From Bromus sterilis (Eukaryota; Streptophyta; Magnoliopsida; Poales; Poaceae), in NCBI GenBank assembly GCA_950022295.1, contig OX465598.1:340083324-340147323 (forward strand): a stretch of 64,000 nucleotides of DNA. Reading direction: 5' to 3'. The notes below the pieces were generated by a model. That model was given only the letters and a program-made list of their open reading frames with translations. It was not told the origin of the DNA and did no database searches. Positions 24,822-35,131 of this stretch are shown here, one piece after another (position 1 is the first letter of the stretch; every line of letters begins with the position of its first letter). Both the position numbers and the translations under genes were made by a program.

Positions 24822-25233
24822 GCGAGCATTGATTCGGTGCCCGGGTGCATATGCACCCGGGGAGACAAAAAATAAGAAAATGAAAATGAAAAAAGCTCAA
24901 AAAATTTCAAACTTTTTTGTGGCGGAAGATGCTTAGGTCCAAGATGTTCTCGCAAATTTTGAAGAAGTTCGTACATCTGGAGAGCTCGCACCAAAAAAGA
25001 CAAATTTGCGGTTTCTTGAAACGTTACTATTCATGCACTATTCCAGACTAAATTTTTCTTTTTTTCTGTGAGCTCCCTAGATGTCGAAAAAATCTCAAAT
25101 TTTATATGGACATCTAGCCCCTAAACATCTTTCAACACAATAAAATTTGGAATTTTTTAAACTTTTTTTATATGTCTTTTCAAAAATTTCTTGTGCAGGA
25201 GCATATGAGCCTGGGCTCAGATTTGAATATCCC
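24822..25233. mobile_element. Mutator-like MITE with 9-bp TSD
   Basis: 412 bp flanked by AAACTCAAA at 24813-24821 and 25234-25242. The ends are imperfect inverted repeats of about 37 bp sharing GAGCCC/GTGCCC, GG and CATATGC blocks. It has no ORF, and the interior is rich in A/T runs. R lacks it at the collinear site. Confidence 0.8.
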
Positions 25234-25280
25234 AAACTCAAACTAAAGATAACAAGGGTTGTCTCCCTAGAGCTCTTTCT

Positions 25281-26012
25281 TTATAGCCATAAAGATAGGA
25301 TTAAGATTTTAATGATGCTCTCATAGGAATAAGGAATAAGAGTTGAAGAACAAAAGAGAGCATCAAGAAGAAAATACCAAACACATTTAAGTCTAACATG
25401 CTTCCTATGCAAAGGGATCTTATAGAGGAATAACTCATTGAAGCATAAAGATATTAGCATAGGAAGGCAAAACAAGTGCAACTTCAAAAATTTCAACATA
25501 AAGAGAGGGAATTTGATATTATTGAAATATCTATGAGCATATGTTCCCCTCTCATAATAATTTTCAGTGGGATCACGATCATGAATAAACTCAACAATAT
25601 AAGTATCACATAAAACTTTCTTATCATGATCCACAAGCATAGAAAATTTGTTACTCCCCACATAAGCAAAATCCTTCTCATTAGTAATAGTGGGAGCAAA
25701 CTCAACAAAATAGCTATCACATGAATCATTCTTATCATGATGCACTTGTAAAAATTTATTATTTCTAGCATAAGTGTCATCACAATAATCATCATAGATA
25801 GGAGGAAAAGTATCATCAAAATAAATTTCCTCATCAAAACTTGGGGAGCTAAAAAGATCATCTTCATAAAATGTAGCATCCCCAAGCTTATGGCTTTGCA
25901 TATCATTAGTATCAAAAGTATTCAAATAAGACATGCTAATAACATTACTACTATCATGAGTGTTGTTCAAATAATAAAGCTCCATAGACTTTTTGATCTC
26001 CTCCTCAAACAC
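25281..26012 (-). CDS. conserved hydrophobic-tail ORF of element Z
   Basis: 243 codons with no internal stop. The first codon counted at 26012 is GTG; the first ATG is ten codons in, at about 25982. The N-terminal half is acidic with short repeated blocks (DTFPPIYDDYCDDTYA). The C-terminal half shares LCDTYIVEFIHDRDPTENYYE, LFMLKFLKL, PLHRK.VRLKCV and LLDALF-type blocks with the E1 ORF. The C-terminal 90 residues hold long runs of Leu, Phe, Ile and Cys that could form two membrane segments (inference). It has no gag, protease or polymerase motifs. It lies between the leader/PBS and the 3' boundary motif, where gag-pro stands in relatives. Function unknown. Confidence 0.6.
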   Translation of the reverse strand: MFEEEIKKSMELYYLNNTHDSSNVISMSYLNTFDTNDMQSHKLGDATFYEDDLFSSPSFDEEIYFDDTFPPIYDDYCDDTYARNNKFLQVHHDKNDSCDSYFVEFAPTITNEKDFAYVGSNKFSMLVDHDKKVLCDTYIVEFIHDRDPTENYYERGTYAHRYFNNIKFPLFMLKFLKLHLFCLPMLISLCFNELFLYKIPLHRKHVRLKCVWYFLLDALFCSSTLIPYSYESIIKILILSLWL

Positions 26013-26151
26013 TTCATGTCCTAAGTCAAGATAGAGCTCATAAAGCTCTCTGATTTTTTTTGTTTTCCATAAAGCCTAACTAGTGAAAATAAAAACAAGA
26101 AACAAAAAGAATTAATTGCAAGATCTAAAGATATACCTTCAACGCTTACCT

Positions 26152-26168
26152 CCCCGGCAACGGCGCCA
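26152..26168 (-). promoter_or_regulatory. primer-binding site of Z, tRNA-Asp
   Basis: Plus strand CCCCGGCAACGGCGCCA, a perfect match, placed 9 bases from the 5' LTR. Confidence 0.9.
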
Positions 26169-26177
26169 GAAATAGCT

Positions 26178-27633
26178 TGATGTCTACGCACGCTTCTATT
26201 CTTGTAGACTATGTTGGGCCTCCAAGCGCAGAGGTTTGTAGGACAGCAGCAATTTCCCTCAAGTGGATGACCTAAGGTTTGTCGAACTCAGGTAAGTAGA
26301 GGTTGAAGATGGTCTCTCTCAAGCAACCCTGCAATTAAGATATAAGAAGTATCTTGTGTCCCCAACACACCTAATACAACTAGGAGTTATATAGGTGCAC
26401 TAGTTCGGCGAAGAGATGGTAAAATACAAGTGATAGGTGTAGCAAATCAAGGTAATATAAATCTGTAATAAAAAGTGCAGCAAGCAAACATGTGACAAAA
26501 GTGAGAACAAACGGTGTAACAATGGTGGAAACAAGGCCTAGGCTTCATACTTTCACTAGTGACAACTCTCAACAACATTAACATAGTCTAATCACATGAT
26601 AATTCCCATAAAACATGCAATGGAGACGCACTCGGAGGTCATTCCTTTGTGGTCAAGAGAGGATGAAAATTATGTAGGGCTACAAAAGCACACCTCAAAG
26701 TTCGTAGTTCTCAATCTATGGATTTCCCAATGTCACCGCGGCCATCCAAAGAGAGTACCACAATCACCACAACATATCTCAAGGATAGTCAAAGACAAGC
26801 ACCAAGAGACTCTCAATCTTCAATCAACACACAAAAGAGGAAATCTATCATGATAATATTCTTCTAACCCATGTCCAATAGACCGCTGTCACCTTGGTCT
26901 CGGGGATTATACTAGATAAGATCAATTGAGTACATCAATCCAATACATAGAGGAAGGGGAAATATCATGGGATCACCCTAGATTAACATAGCCTATGATC
27001 ACAACGAAGATCACATCATGGGAGAGAGAGAAGAACACATAGCTACTGGTAGAAACCTCAGCCCCGAGGGAGAACTACTCCCGCTTCATGGAGGGAGGAA
27101 GCAACGTCGATGGAGATGAATCCGGGGGCACTTCCCCGTCCCGGCAAGGTGCCGGCACAGGAATTACGTCCCCCCGAAACTTGATGGCGATGGCGGCGGA
27201 GATCAGAATTTCTTCTGGAGAAAAGGGGTCCGGAATCAGGGTTTCCTCCGCGGGGGTAAAAATAGGGCCAAAGGGGGGCACCATGGGGGCCACATGGCAG
27301 CCAGGAGGGTGCCCGGCGCGACCTAGGGTGGGGCCGCGCCAGGGACCCTTCTGGAGTCCCTGTGGTGGCCCTCCCCTCCTTCCTTGGTGATTCCGGAAGC
27401 TTCCGGGACGCTGATTTTTTATATATTTTTTCCGGAATTTTTGGAGCACTTTTAATGGCCGGAAAACCTGAAATAAAAACAGCAGAAAACAGGAACTGGC
27501 AACTGGGTGCACTGAGTTAATAGGTTAGTCCAAATATGCTCAAAAGTGTATGAAAGTTCAAGCAAAACATGGCAAAGTTACACAAAACATGCATGGAGCA
27601 AGCATAAATTATAGATACGTTTGGGACGTATCA
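26178..27633 (-). repeat. 5' LTR of Z
   Basis: 1,456 bp, from TGATGTCTACGCACGC to GGGACGTATCA on the plus strand. It holds the CTCC/GC-rich leader segment (27050-27260) that was deleted from the 3' copy. Confidence 0.92.
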
Positions 27634-28243
27634 GTAATCACTCGAATGCTTTACTGTTATCGGGGTGAGGGAGCACCCGAACTCTGAGAGTATATTGTTT
27701 CTGTTGGTGCGAGTGATCACTCGAGCACATCTTTGCCTACTGGGTGAGGGAGCACCCGAACTCGAATAAAGGTACTCCCAATGGGAGTAATAGTTTTTTT
27801 GAATAGTATGAAAAAAGCTTGTAAAGGAGCAGAATGCTGACCGAAGGTACGTGTTTGAGACGTATTGCTGAGATGTGGCCTTTACTTGTCTGTCGGACAG
27901 GTTGGGTCGCCATGTCATGTGAAAATGAAGTGACTTGACGTCTGCTTCCCGAAAATTTCGCGCTGCGTGATGATGGTCCTCGTTTTTCGCGCGCGGTGGG
28001 CGATATGGTTAGTGCGTCGGTTGAGTTTTCCATGTTTCTCGGCTATCGTGGGATCGCGCCACGTCTGCTGGATTCCAAGACGAGCGGTGACGATTTGCTT
28101 GCTCCGGCTGCTGGTTAAATACCGGGGGTCTGGTTTGTTTTAGGTTTTCACCCAGCCATTGTCTTCTCCTGCCTCTCTTTCTTCTTCCTTCGTCATTCTT
28201 TGCCTCATGCCTATCTTTTCGTGCGGTTTGTTAGTTAAGATCC
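27634..28243 (+). promoter_or_regulatory. upstream region of the antisense gene of M
   Basis: Holds a direct repeat of GGTGAGGGAGCACCCGAACT at about 27664 and 27742. A TATA-like TTAAATA lies at 28115-28121, about 125 bases before the ATG at 28244. A pyrimidine-rich stretch then leads into the ORF. This is the expected place for an independent promoter reading opposite to M. The assignment is inference. Confidence 0.4.
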
Positions 28244-31200
28244 ATGTCCAAGCGTCCCCGTAGTGCAGCACAGGAGTCAGCGAGGATGACCGGCAGATGG
28301 GAGCACTCTTCTTTTGGAACTGCAGATCTGGATGAGCTGGCTGCCGACGACGTGGTGGCGCATGCTGCCGCCCGGATTCCTGGGGATGAGGAGGTTCCTG
28401 CGCTCCTTCCAGATGAGCGGGTATGCTTTCAGAGTTTCTTCCCCCGTGGTTTTGCGCTTCCCATTCATCCTTTTCTTTGGGGATTGCTTTGCGCCTATCA
28501 ATTGCAACTGCATGATTTGACTCCCAATGGGATTCTGCACATTGCGTGTTTCATTACACTCTGTGAGGGTTTTTTGGGGATCTATCCCCATTGGGGACTC
28601 TGGAAGCGTCTCTTCAATGTGAAGAGGACAAATTCTGAATATGCCATTGGGGGCGTGGGTATTTACATTAAGGAGAAATCTTCCTATTTTGATCTGGAGA
28701 AGCTGGATTCCGTCTTTTCGTGGCGAAGGAGTTGGTTTTATCTGAAGGACCAGTGCGTTGAGGGTCAGCGGTTTGGTCTGACCCCTTTCGATCCTGTTGC
28801 GCGGGAGGTTAAGCGGTCTTCAAGGGCACATCCTTTGTCTGCTCGTGAAGTGTCTCTCATGGAGTCGTTTGTGCAAAAGGTTACTGCTTTGAAGGATGAA
28901 TTGACTGGCGGCCAGCTTATCTCCGTGCTTTTCAAGAGACGTGTGCAGTCGCTTCCACATCGGGTGCGTCCCATGTGGCAATACACTGGGCCTGATGACT
29001 CGACCAGGTGTTCACCCGAGGAGTTTTACGATGACGAAGTTTTGGCCCGGGTTTAGCAAGTCACAAAGTGCACGAGAATTGGGGAAGAGAGTCTTGTTCG
29101 TCCCTACTCTCATAGCTTTCCTCTTCCTCAGGTACTTGTCTTTGAATTATTTATTTGTCCTATTGACTCGTTTCTGTTGATTGCTGATGTTGTTTTGATC
29201 TGTAGGGTCACACCCCTTTGTTGAACAATCCGCTGCAGCCTGAAGATGCGGAAATACTCGATGAACCTGGTGAGGTTGATGCTGATCCTGTGCCTGCGGG
29301 TGATGGGGGTGCTTCTGGCGCTTCGGGTGCTGTTGCTGTCGAGTCCACGGGTGTCCCACCGTCAGTTGCAGATGACTCTGGGGATTCAAGTCCTCTTCGT
29401 GTCAAACGCACTCGCCCTTTGAGTTCGAGTGTTCGTGATGCGATGGGTGGCGGTGATGAATTTCCGACGGTCGTGAAGCCTGCTATCCTCCCTTAGCTGT
29501 CTCAAAGAGACGCAAGTTCGGTATATTGCTCCGTGCGGGCGCTGCGCATGCTGGGTTAGTGTAACTTTCCACTTTGTCTTTCTTTCTGTTCCTTGCTTTG
29601 GATGGTGTTATGAAGATAAGCCGTGTGTAGGACTGCTCCTGCTCCGGCTGCTTCCTCTGCGAGTGCTGGTGTTGTCGTTGCTCCTTCGACTGATTCTGGT
29701 GCGGCGTCTGATCGGCTGGCTGGTTCTGCTACTCCTGTGGCTTCGGGTGCGGGGACGACTCCTGTGACTGCAGGCGCAGAGGGAACTTCTGCGACTGCTC
29801 CGTCTGGGGGGTCTGCTGCGGCTGTTGTGGCTCCTGAAGGGGACTTTCCTCCGGACGTTAAACCTGTGATCCCTGAGGAGCACTTCTTGGAGAGGCGGGA
29901 TCTCTCTGCCGAGGATAAAGTGAAGTTCTTTGATCGTATGGCGGAGCAGGTACGTGATTTCTTTGCCCTTCTGTGCTTTGCTATAGTAGCCCACGAGGCT
30001 GCAAGCAGTCACTTGTGAGTGGTTGTAGTCTATGATTTTGGTCTTCGTTTTGTCGGTCTTATACATATTGGGAGCACGGCAGTGCTCCCAATGGGAGTAG
30101 CCCCCGAGGCTGCAAGCAATCATTTGTGATTGGTTGTAGTCTTTGATTTTCTTCTTTCCTATGCTTTTGACTTGATGTATTTGCTTGGGTGCAGCCTTTA
30201 TTCCGGATGTGAGAACATGTGCTGACTGAAACTGATCAGTGGCGACGCGCTCATGACTCGGTCCAGGGGAGCTTGACTGCTATGAGACGTGAGATCCTGA
30301 TTCTTGGTCTTTGTTTGGTTTGCTGATTGATTTTGCCTGACTGGTGTTTTGCTCTGTAGGCCGTAAGAAGGGTGCTGACAAGCGGGCGGAGGCTGCAAAG
30401 AAGGAGCTTGCTGAGCTTCAGGCTGCTCTGGAGTCCAAAGAAAAGGAGCTGCAGGCGTAGCATGGCGAACTCGAGCGGTTGCGACGGGTGGAGGAGCATT
30501 TTCTCCAGGTCGAGAAGGCTGAGTGCGAGCGCCTGCAGGATTTGGCGGGCTCTTTGACTGGTGAGTGGACTCTTCCTGTCATCCGTTTATTGGGGCTGGT
30601 TTTGCCTCTGAGGTTGCTGTATTTATGATCTTTTTTCCTTTTTCCAGGCTCTGCGGGTATTGGGGCGGTGGAGGTGGCTGCTGCGGGTTCGGGTGTTCTC
30701 CGTGGCTCTGTGGATGCTATCTCGGGCGCTGCTGTAGCTGTTGGGGATGCCTGTGCTCGGGCTTCAAATCTCCTGAAGCTTCTCCATGAGCATATGTTCC
30801 CAAATGCGGAGAAACGTCCTGAGGGTCTCGATTCTCTAGTTGCTGCCTTCGGGCCGGATGGTGATCAGCTGAAGGGCTTGGTTCGTGAGAACGTGGTGAG
30901 TGGGCTTGGCACGTCTATTGTTGTTCTTCTGGGCCATGGTGTACCCATTGAGGATTCCATGGTGGATAGTTTGCCTGCTTATACGAATGAGCAGAGTGCA
31001 CGAGCCACTCGTCTGGCCCGCCAGCTGCAACTGGTCGTGGAGGCTCCAAACAATTCTTCAGCCGAGGAGTAGGGTGAACCTGTTTTTGTTTTGAAAACTT
31101 CAGCTGTAATGTGCCTCCCGATGGGACGGCAGATCTTTTTTAGTTTATGGACCTGCTTTTCCTTTTTGTGCTGCTTGTTGCCCGTTTCCTTTGACTTTTT

Positions 31201-32010
31201 TCTCTTTGCGGTAGGCCATCCCAGGCGTTTCTCGGCTTTGGAATTTGCTGAAGGAGGATGCTCGCGAAGGTGCTTACGAGTCTGTTTGCTTGAGGCTGAA
31301 AGAGGCCGAGCGTGAGATCGTTTGACTGAAAGGTGTTGCTGCGGTCCATCGCTCGAAACATGAACGTGCTGAGGCTGTCTTGGATGGCTTGGCGGCTTGG
31401 ATGATGAAGTTGTCTAATCTCCTGAAGGGTGAGTTTGTCTTTTCTTCGACCGCTCGACTGCGCGTTTTTTTTTCCTTATGCTTTGCCGCTGATCCCTGTT
31501 CTTCGTTGCGAAGTGCTTGCTAGGCGTTCGCGCGAGGAAGAAGAGGCGGTACAATCTGAGTTGTTGCGGCTGGAGGACCCGGTTGTGCAAGCGAACAATC
31601 CTTTCTGGATGGATAGGGCGCGTCGGGTGTTCGTCGTTCAGCGGATACGGATTGAGAGGGTACCGCGGGCTCTTGAGTACTGCTGCGGAGTGTTTGGAAG
31701 GATTTTTGCTGAGTTTTACCCTTTGGATCTTGTCCCTTCTTCTCTTGAGAAGCTTTGTCGGGGGTTCTCCCAGCCTGCGGATCTTTGACGCGTAGTTAAT
31801 CACAAGGTTTATGCAGGGGCTCGCTGTGCTTTTGCCTTTGTCCATAGTCATTGGCCGGGGGTGGACATTATGTTGGCAGCTCAAGGTCCTCCTAGTGGTC
31901 GAGCTTAGCCGATTGTCGACCATTACACCGTGGCGGATAAGCCGGCAAATGAAGTTGTGAAGTGGGTGGCGAGGATAATGACCGTCGGTTGGGTGCTCTG
32001 TGCAAACTAA
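28244..32010 (+). pseudogene. antisense multi-exon accessory gene of M (putative gypsy-type transposon / plant mobile domain family)
   Basis: Runs opposite to M, between its protease and polypurine tract. Exon 1 (28244-29131) encodes a globular domain with LPDERVCFQ, FALPIHPF and YPHWGLWKRLF, the grass family annotated as 'putative gypsy type transposon' (Transposase_28). Later exons follow good GT-AG borders: 29206-29554, 29631-29949 (Ala/Gly-rich linker), 30195-30288, 30360-30560 (charged coiled coil) and 30648 on. Coiled-coil pieces continue near 31214-31430 and 31516, and a C-terminal piece ends at the stop 32008-32010. Joined exons keep phase at the junctions checked. Stops at 29054-29056, about 30210 and 30456-30458, plus a shift near 29490, kill this copy. 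Similar antisense genes are known in maize Grande. Role unknown; DNA or nuclear association is only inferred. Confidence 0.65.
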
Positions 32011-32165
32011 AGTCAGAGCCTGGGGATCAGCCTTTGCTTGGCGCTGGTTCCTTTCCTGAGCAACATTTGTTGCTGTTCCATTTTGCTTTACTTTATTCAT
32101 CTGTGAATCAATCTTGTGTGGTATAGGTTTGTCTTGTCGGCTGCTGAGTTTTTGGGCGAGGGGTC
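32011..32165. other. spacer between antisense gene and tandem repeats
   Basis: Probable 3' untranslated end of the antisense gene. No ORF or terminator is recognised. Confidence 0.4.
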
Positions 32166-32784
32166 CCTTCTTGCTATTTTTAGATTCGCATAGGTGGAAA
32201 GCGCTTCGGGGGGTGGCTGCGGTGAGCCCCTGAGTGCCAAAATATTTTTTAGAGCCGCGTAAGAGAAGAACGCCTCGGGGGGTGGCTGCTGCAGCGAGCC
32301 CTTGAGTGCCAATTTTTTAGAGTCGCGTAAGCGAAGAACGCCTCGGGGGGTTGATGCTGCGGAGAGCCCCCGAGTGCCAATTTTTTAGAGTCGCGTGAGC
32401 GAAGAACGCCTCGGGGGGTGGCTGCTGCGGCGAGCCCCCGAGTGCCAATTTTTTAGAGTCACATAAGCGAAGAACGCCTCGGGGGGTGGCTGCTGCGGCG
32501 AGCCCCCGAGTGCCAATTTGAGTCGCGTGAGCGAAGAACGCCTCGGAGGGTGGCTACTGCGGCGAGCCCCCGAGTGCCAATTTTTTAGAGTCGCGTAAGC
32601 GAAGAACGCCTCGGGGGGTGGCTGCTGCGGCGAGCCCCCGAGTGCCAATTTTCTAGTTTCGCGTAAGCGAAGAACGCCTCGGGGGGTGGCTGCTGCGGCG
32701 AGCCCCCGAGTGCCAATTTTTAAAGTCGCGTATGCGAAGAACGCCTTGGGGGGTGGCTTCTAAGGCGAGCCCCCGAGTGCCAAT
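32166..32784 (-). repeat. nine-copy tandem repeat carrying a polypurine-tract-like block
   Basis: About 65-68 bp per unit, nine units by counting GAGTGCC. Each unit has GAGTCGCGTAAGCGAAGAAC, CGCCTCGGGGGGTGGCTGCT and GCGAGCCCCCGAGTGCC. On the element strand the last part reads GGCACTCGGGGGCTC, nearly equal to the terminal tract GGCACTCGGGGGCTAC at 20165-20180. One unit lacks the T-run, and the first and last units are most diverged. Convergent gene ends (protease from the right, antisense gene from the left) meet here. Confidence 0.9.
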
Positions 32785-32934
32785 GAGCAAAAAGAATTTT
32801 TTGGAAGAATATTTTCCATATTTTTCCTTTTGTTTCCTACACGAGGGGGGCTGCTGCTTGAAGACAACCCCTTTATTTTGATCGATGGCTTAGTAGCCCT
32901 AAGGACGATAGATTGCTGTGGCTCCCTTTTGCTT

Positions 32935-33643
32935 CTATGGTAGGACCTCTTCCTCAGATGTTGTGGCTCCACTGGTTTGGTGTGCTTCGAAGTTTTTTGA
33001 TATTTTGTGGAACTCTTTGTCGCAATGGTCGGATCTGACGAAGTTGCCGCTGACTGTGATCACTCCTCGCGGGCCTGGCATTTTCATCTTCAGGTAGGCG
33101 TAGTGTGGCATTGCCATGAAACGCGCGAAGGCTGGGCGTCCTAGGATGGCATGGTATTGTGATTTCCAGTTGACCACTTCGAAATCCAATGTCTCTTTGC
33201 GGAAGTTGCTCGTGCTGCCAAAAACCACCTTGAGGCTTATTTTTCCGAGGGGGTAGACTGCTTTCCCTGGCACGATTCCATGAAACGTTGTGCCTGAAGT
33301 TTTCAGTGCTGAGTTTTGGATGAGCATTTCTTCCAGGGTTCTGGTGAATATGATGTTGATTCCGCTGCCGTCGTCCATGAAGACTCGTGACATATCGTAG
33401 TTTCCGATTCTTGCTTCGAGTACTAGTGCGACGTGTCCTGGGCGTGGGATGGCTGGCGGGTGGTCTTCTCGGGAGAAGGTGATTTCAGTCTTGGACCCGC
33501 GTAAGTATTCTGGGACAGCAGGGTGCGAGGATACTGCGAGGAAAACTTGCCTGGTGACCTGCTTCTGCTGCCTGTTTGATGGTCTTCTTCTTGTATCATG
33601 TAGATCCGGCCGTGCGCTTCTGGGTATTTTTCATCTTCCTCGG
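32935..33643 (-). pseudogene. gag C-terminus and retropepsin-like protease of M (left piece)
   Basis: Continuation of the gag-pro frame cut by H. The fragment from 33643 (EDEKYPEAHGRIYMIQEED) joins in frame to the end of the fragment right of H (STTPE at 54729). After a frameshift near 33430 it becomes an aspartic protease: FMDDGSGINIIF, with the active-site D at about 33370, and later HAILGRPAF. The protease would cut Gag. No polymerase follows; the frame ends at 32935, about 150 bp before the tandem repeats. Confidence 0.75.
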
Positions 33644-35045
33644 TGATACGTCTCAAACGTATCTACTTTCCCAAACAATTTTGCTATTGTTTTTCCCTCA
33701 TTCTTGCATGATTTGAACGAAACTAACCCGGACTAACGCTGGTTTCAGCAGAGCTGTCTGTATGGTTTTATTGTGTGCAGGAAAATGGATTTTTGGACAT
33801 CTCAGAAAACTCCCAGAAAAATACCAGAAAATCCACGCACCCGAAAGAGTCCGGAGCCAGAAGGGGGGCCAGAGGGCAGCCAGGGGGCCCCCAGGCTCCC
33901 TACTGGCGCGGCCAGGGGTGGGGCCACGCCCTCTGGCCGCCTGGGCGACTCCCCCCCTCCTCTGGTGCCCTACCGAGACTCCTATTTATTCCCGTGACGG
34001 AGAAACCCCGAAACAGAAGTCGTTTTCCCAATTCTCGTCGCGGAGCCGCCGCCACCCTCTGTTCTTCTCCGGGAGGGCTAATCTGGAGGTTGTTTTGGCC
34101 TCCGAAGAGGGGAGATCATCGCCATCGTCATCATCATCACCACTCCATCCTCCCTCCATGACTTCTCCATCCATGTGTGAGTAATTTCCTGCTGTAGGCA
34201 AAGGGGATGGTAGGGATTGGATGAGTTAGATCATGTAATAGTTTATTAGATTGTTGGGGTCATGTTGCCTATCATCTAGATTGTTGTTTATCATCTTTGC
34301 TTCAACTTGTTGCTCTTAATGCTTGTCACTTTGGGCCCGAGTGCCATGATTTCAGATCTGAACCCTATGTGTTTTCATGAATATATTTGTGTTCTTGATC
34401 CTATCTACGAGTTGTATGCACCTGTTATAGTACGGAACCGGCGATCTCAAAGGTGACAGCTTGGGACACCAAAGGGGATGGACTATAGTTTGCGGATCCC
34501 ATGTATCCATTGATTGTTAATGCTTTGTTCCGGGGCTCTTTGACAGGAGCACCTTAATCTCCATAAGTTCCTTTTGGCCCCGTTTGCAGCGGGATGGTAG
34601 GACAAAAGATGTTGTGCAAGTTCTTATTGCAAGCACGTACAACTACCTTTGTGGTACATGCCTGATGTTTGATTTATGCCTAGATGGTCATTGTTTTTCT
34701 GTGTGCCTTGCCCCAGTTAAATACGTGATGTGTCTTATCAATGCAGCGCCCAACCATCCATCTCCCTAGCCTACAGTGTTTTTAATTCTGCTGGTTACTA
34801 GTTGTTTACTTTCGCTGTTTTACTATTATCGTTTCACCACCACAATTACCGTTGCTACCATCACTTTCATATCGTAGTTGCTATTAATATCTTGTTGCAA
34901 GTAAGTGTATCTCAGGTGCGGTGGAATTGACAACTTCACTGTTAAAGCTTGTGGATATTCTTTGGCTCCCCTTGAGTCGAATCTATAAATTGGGTTATTC
35001 TTACCCGCGAAGACTATCTCGATCCCCTGCAGTTGTGGGTTATCA
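33644..35045 (+). repeat. 5' LTR of H
   Basis: 1,402 bp, TGATACGTCTCAAACGTATC to GGGTTATCA. It contains a GC-rich stretch (33860-33960), a TATTTATTCC segment and a CTTCTCC-rich leader. Against the 3' LTR I count roughly 4 percent differences by eye. Confidence 0.95.
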
Positions 35046-35056
35046 AGCCTGTTTTC

Positions 35057-35073
35057 TGGCGCCGTTGCCGGGG
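35057..35073 (+). promoter_or_regulatory. primer-binding site of H, perfect tRNA-Asp match
   Basis: TGGCGCCGTTGCCGGGG, 11 bases after the LTR end. Confidence 0.93.
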
Positions 35074-35131
35074 AGCATAGCTTTATTCACAAGTCTACTT
35101 GAAGTATTTTACCTTCTGCAATTTATCCGCT

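Larger units (their letters stand above)
22086..25280 (-). other. polypurine tract and 3' non-coding region of Z
   Basis: Minus-strand TAAGCTTGGGGATGT lies next to the LTR at 22086-22100. The region is collinear with 7825-10667 in R. It carries paired hairpins at 24170-24191 and 24227-24248 and a T-rich tract near 22905-22950 (plus strand). The MITE at 24822 lies inside it. No coding sequence is supported. Confidence 0.8.
20845..27633 (-). mobile_element. Z: minus-strand non-autonomous gypsy element, TSD GTAAT
   Basis: Flanked by GTAAT at 20840-20844 and 27634-27638. LTRs are 1,241 and 1,456 bp, with a perfect tRNA-Asp PBS, one ORF and a 3' region homologous to E1, R and G. The LTR differs at its 5' part (TGATGTCTACGC on the plus strand), so it is a separate family sharing internal sequence. 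A Mutator-type MITE is inserted at 24822-25233. Confidence 0.93.

Noticed and set aside
31414..32100. 228-codon minus-strand ORF
   Set aside because: It overlaps the antisense gene's exons and shows no gag, protease or polymerase motif, so I treat it as a shadow.
32166..32784. CRISPR-like regular repeat array
   Set aside because: Units are contiguous, diverged tandem repeats with no unique spacers, in a plant retroelement.
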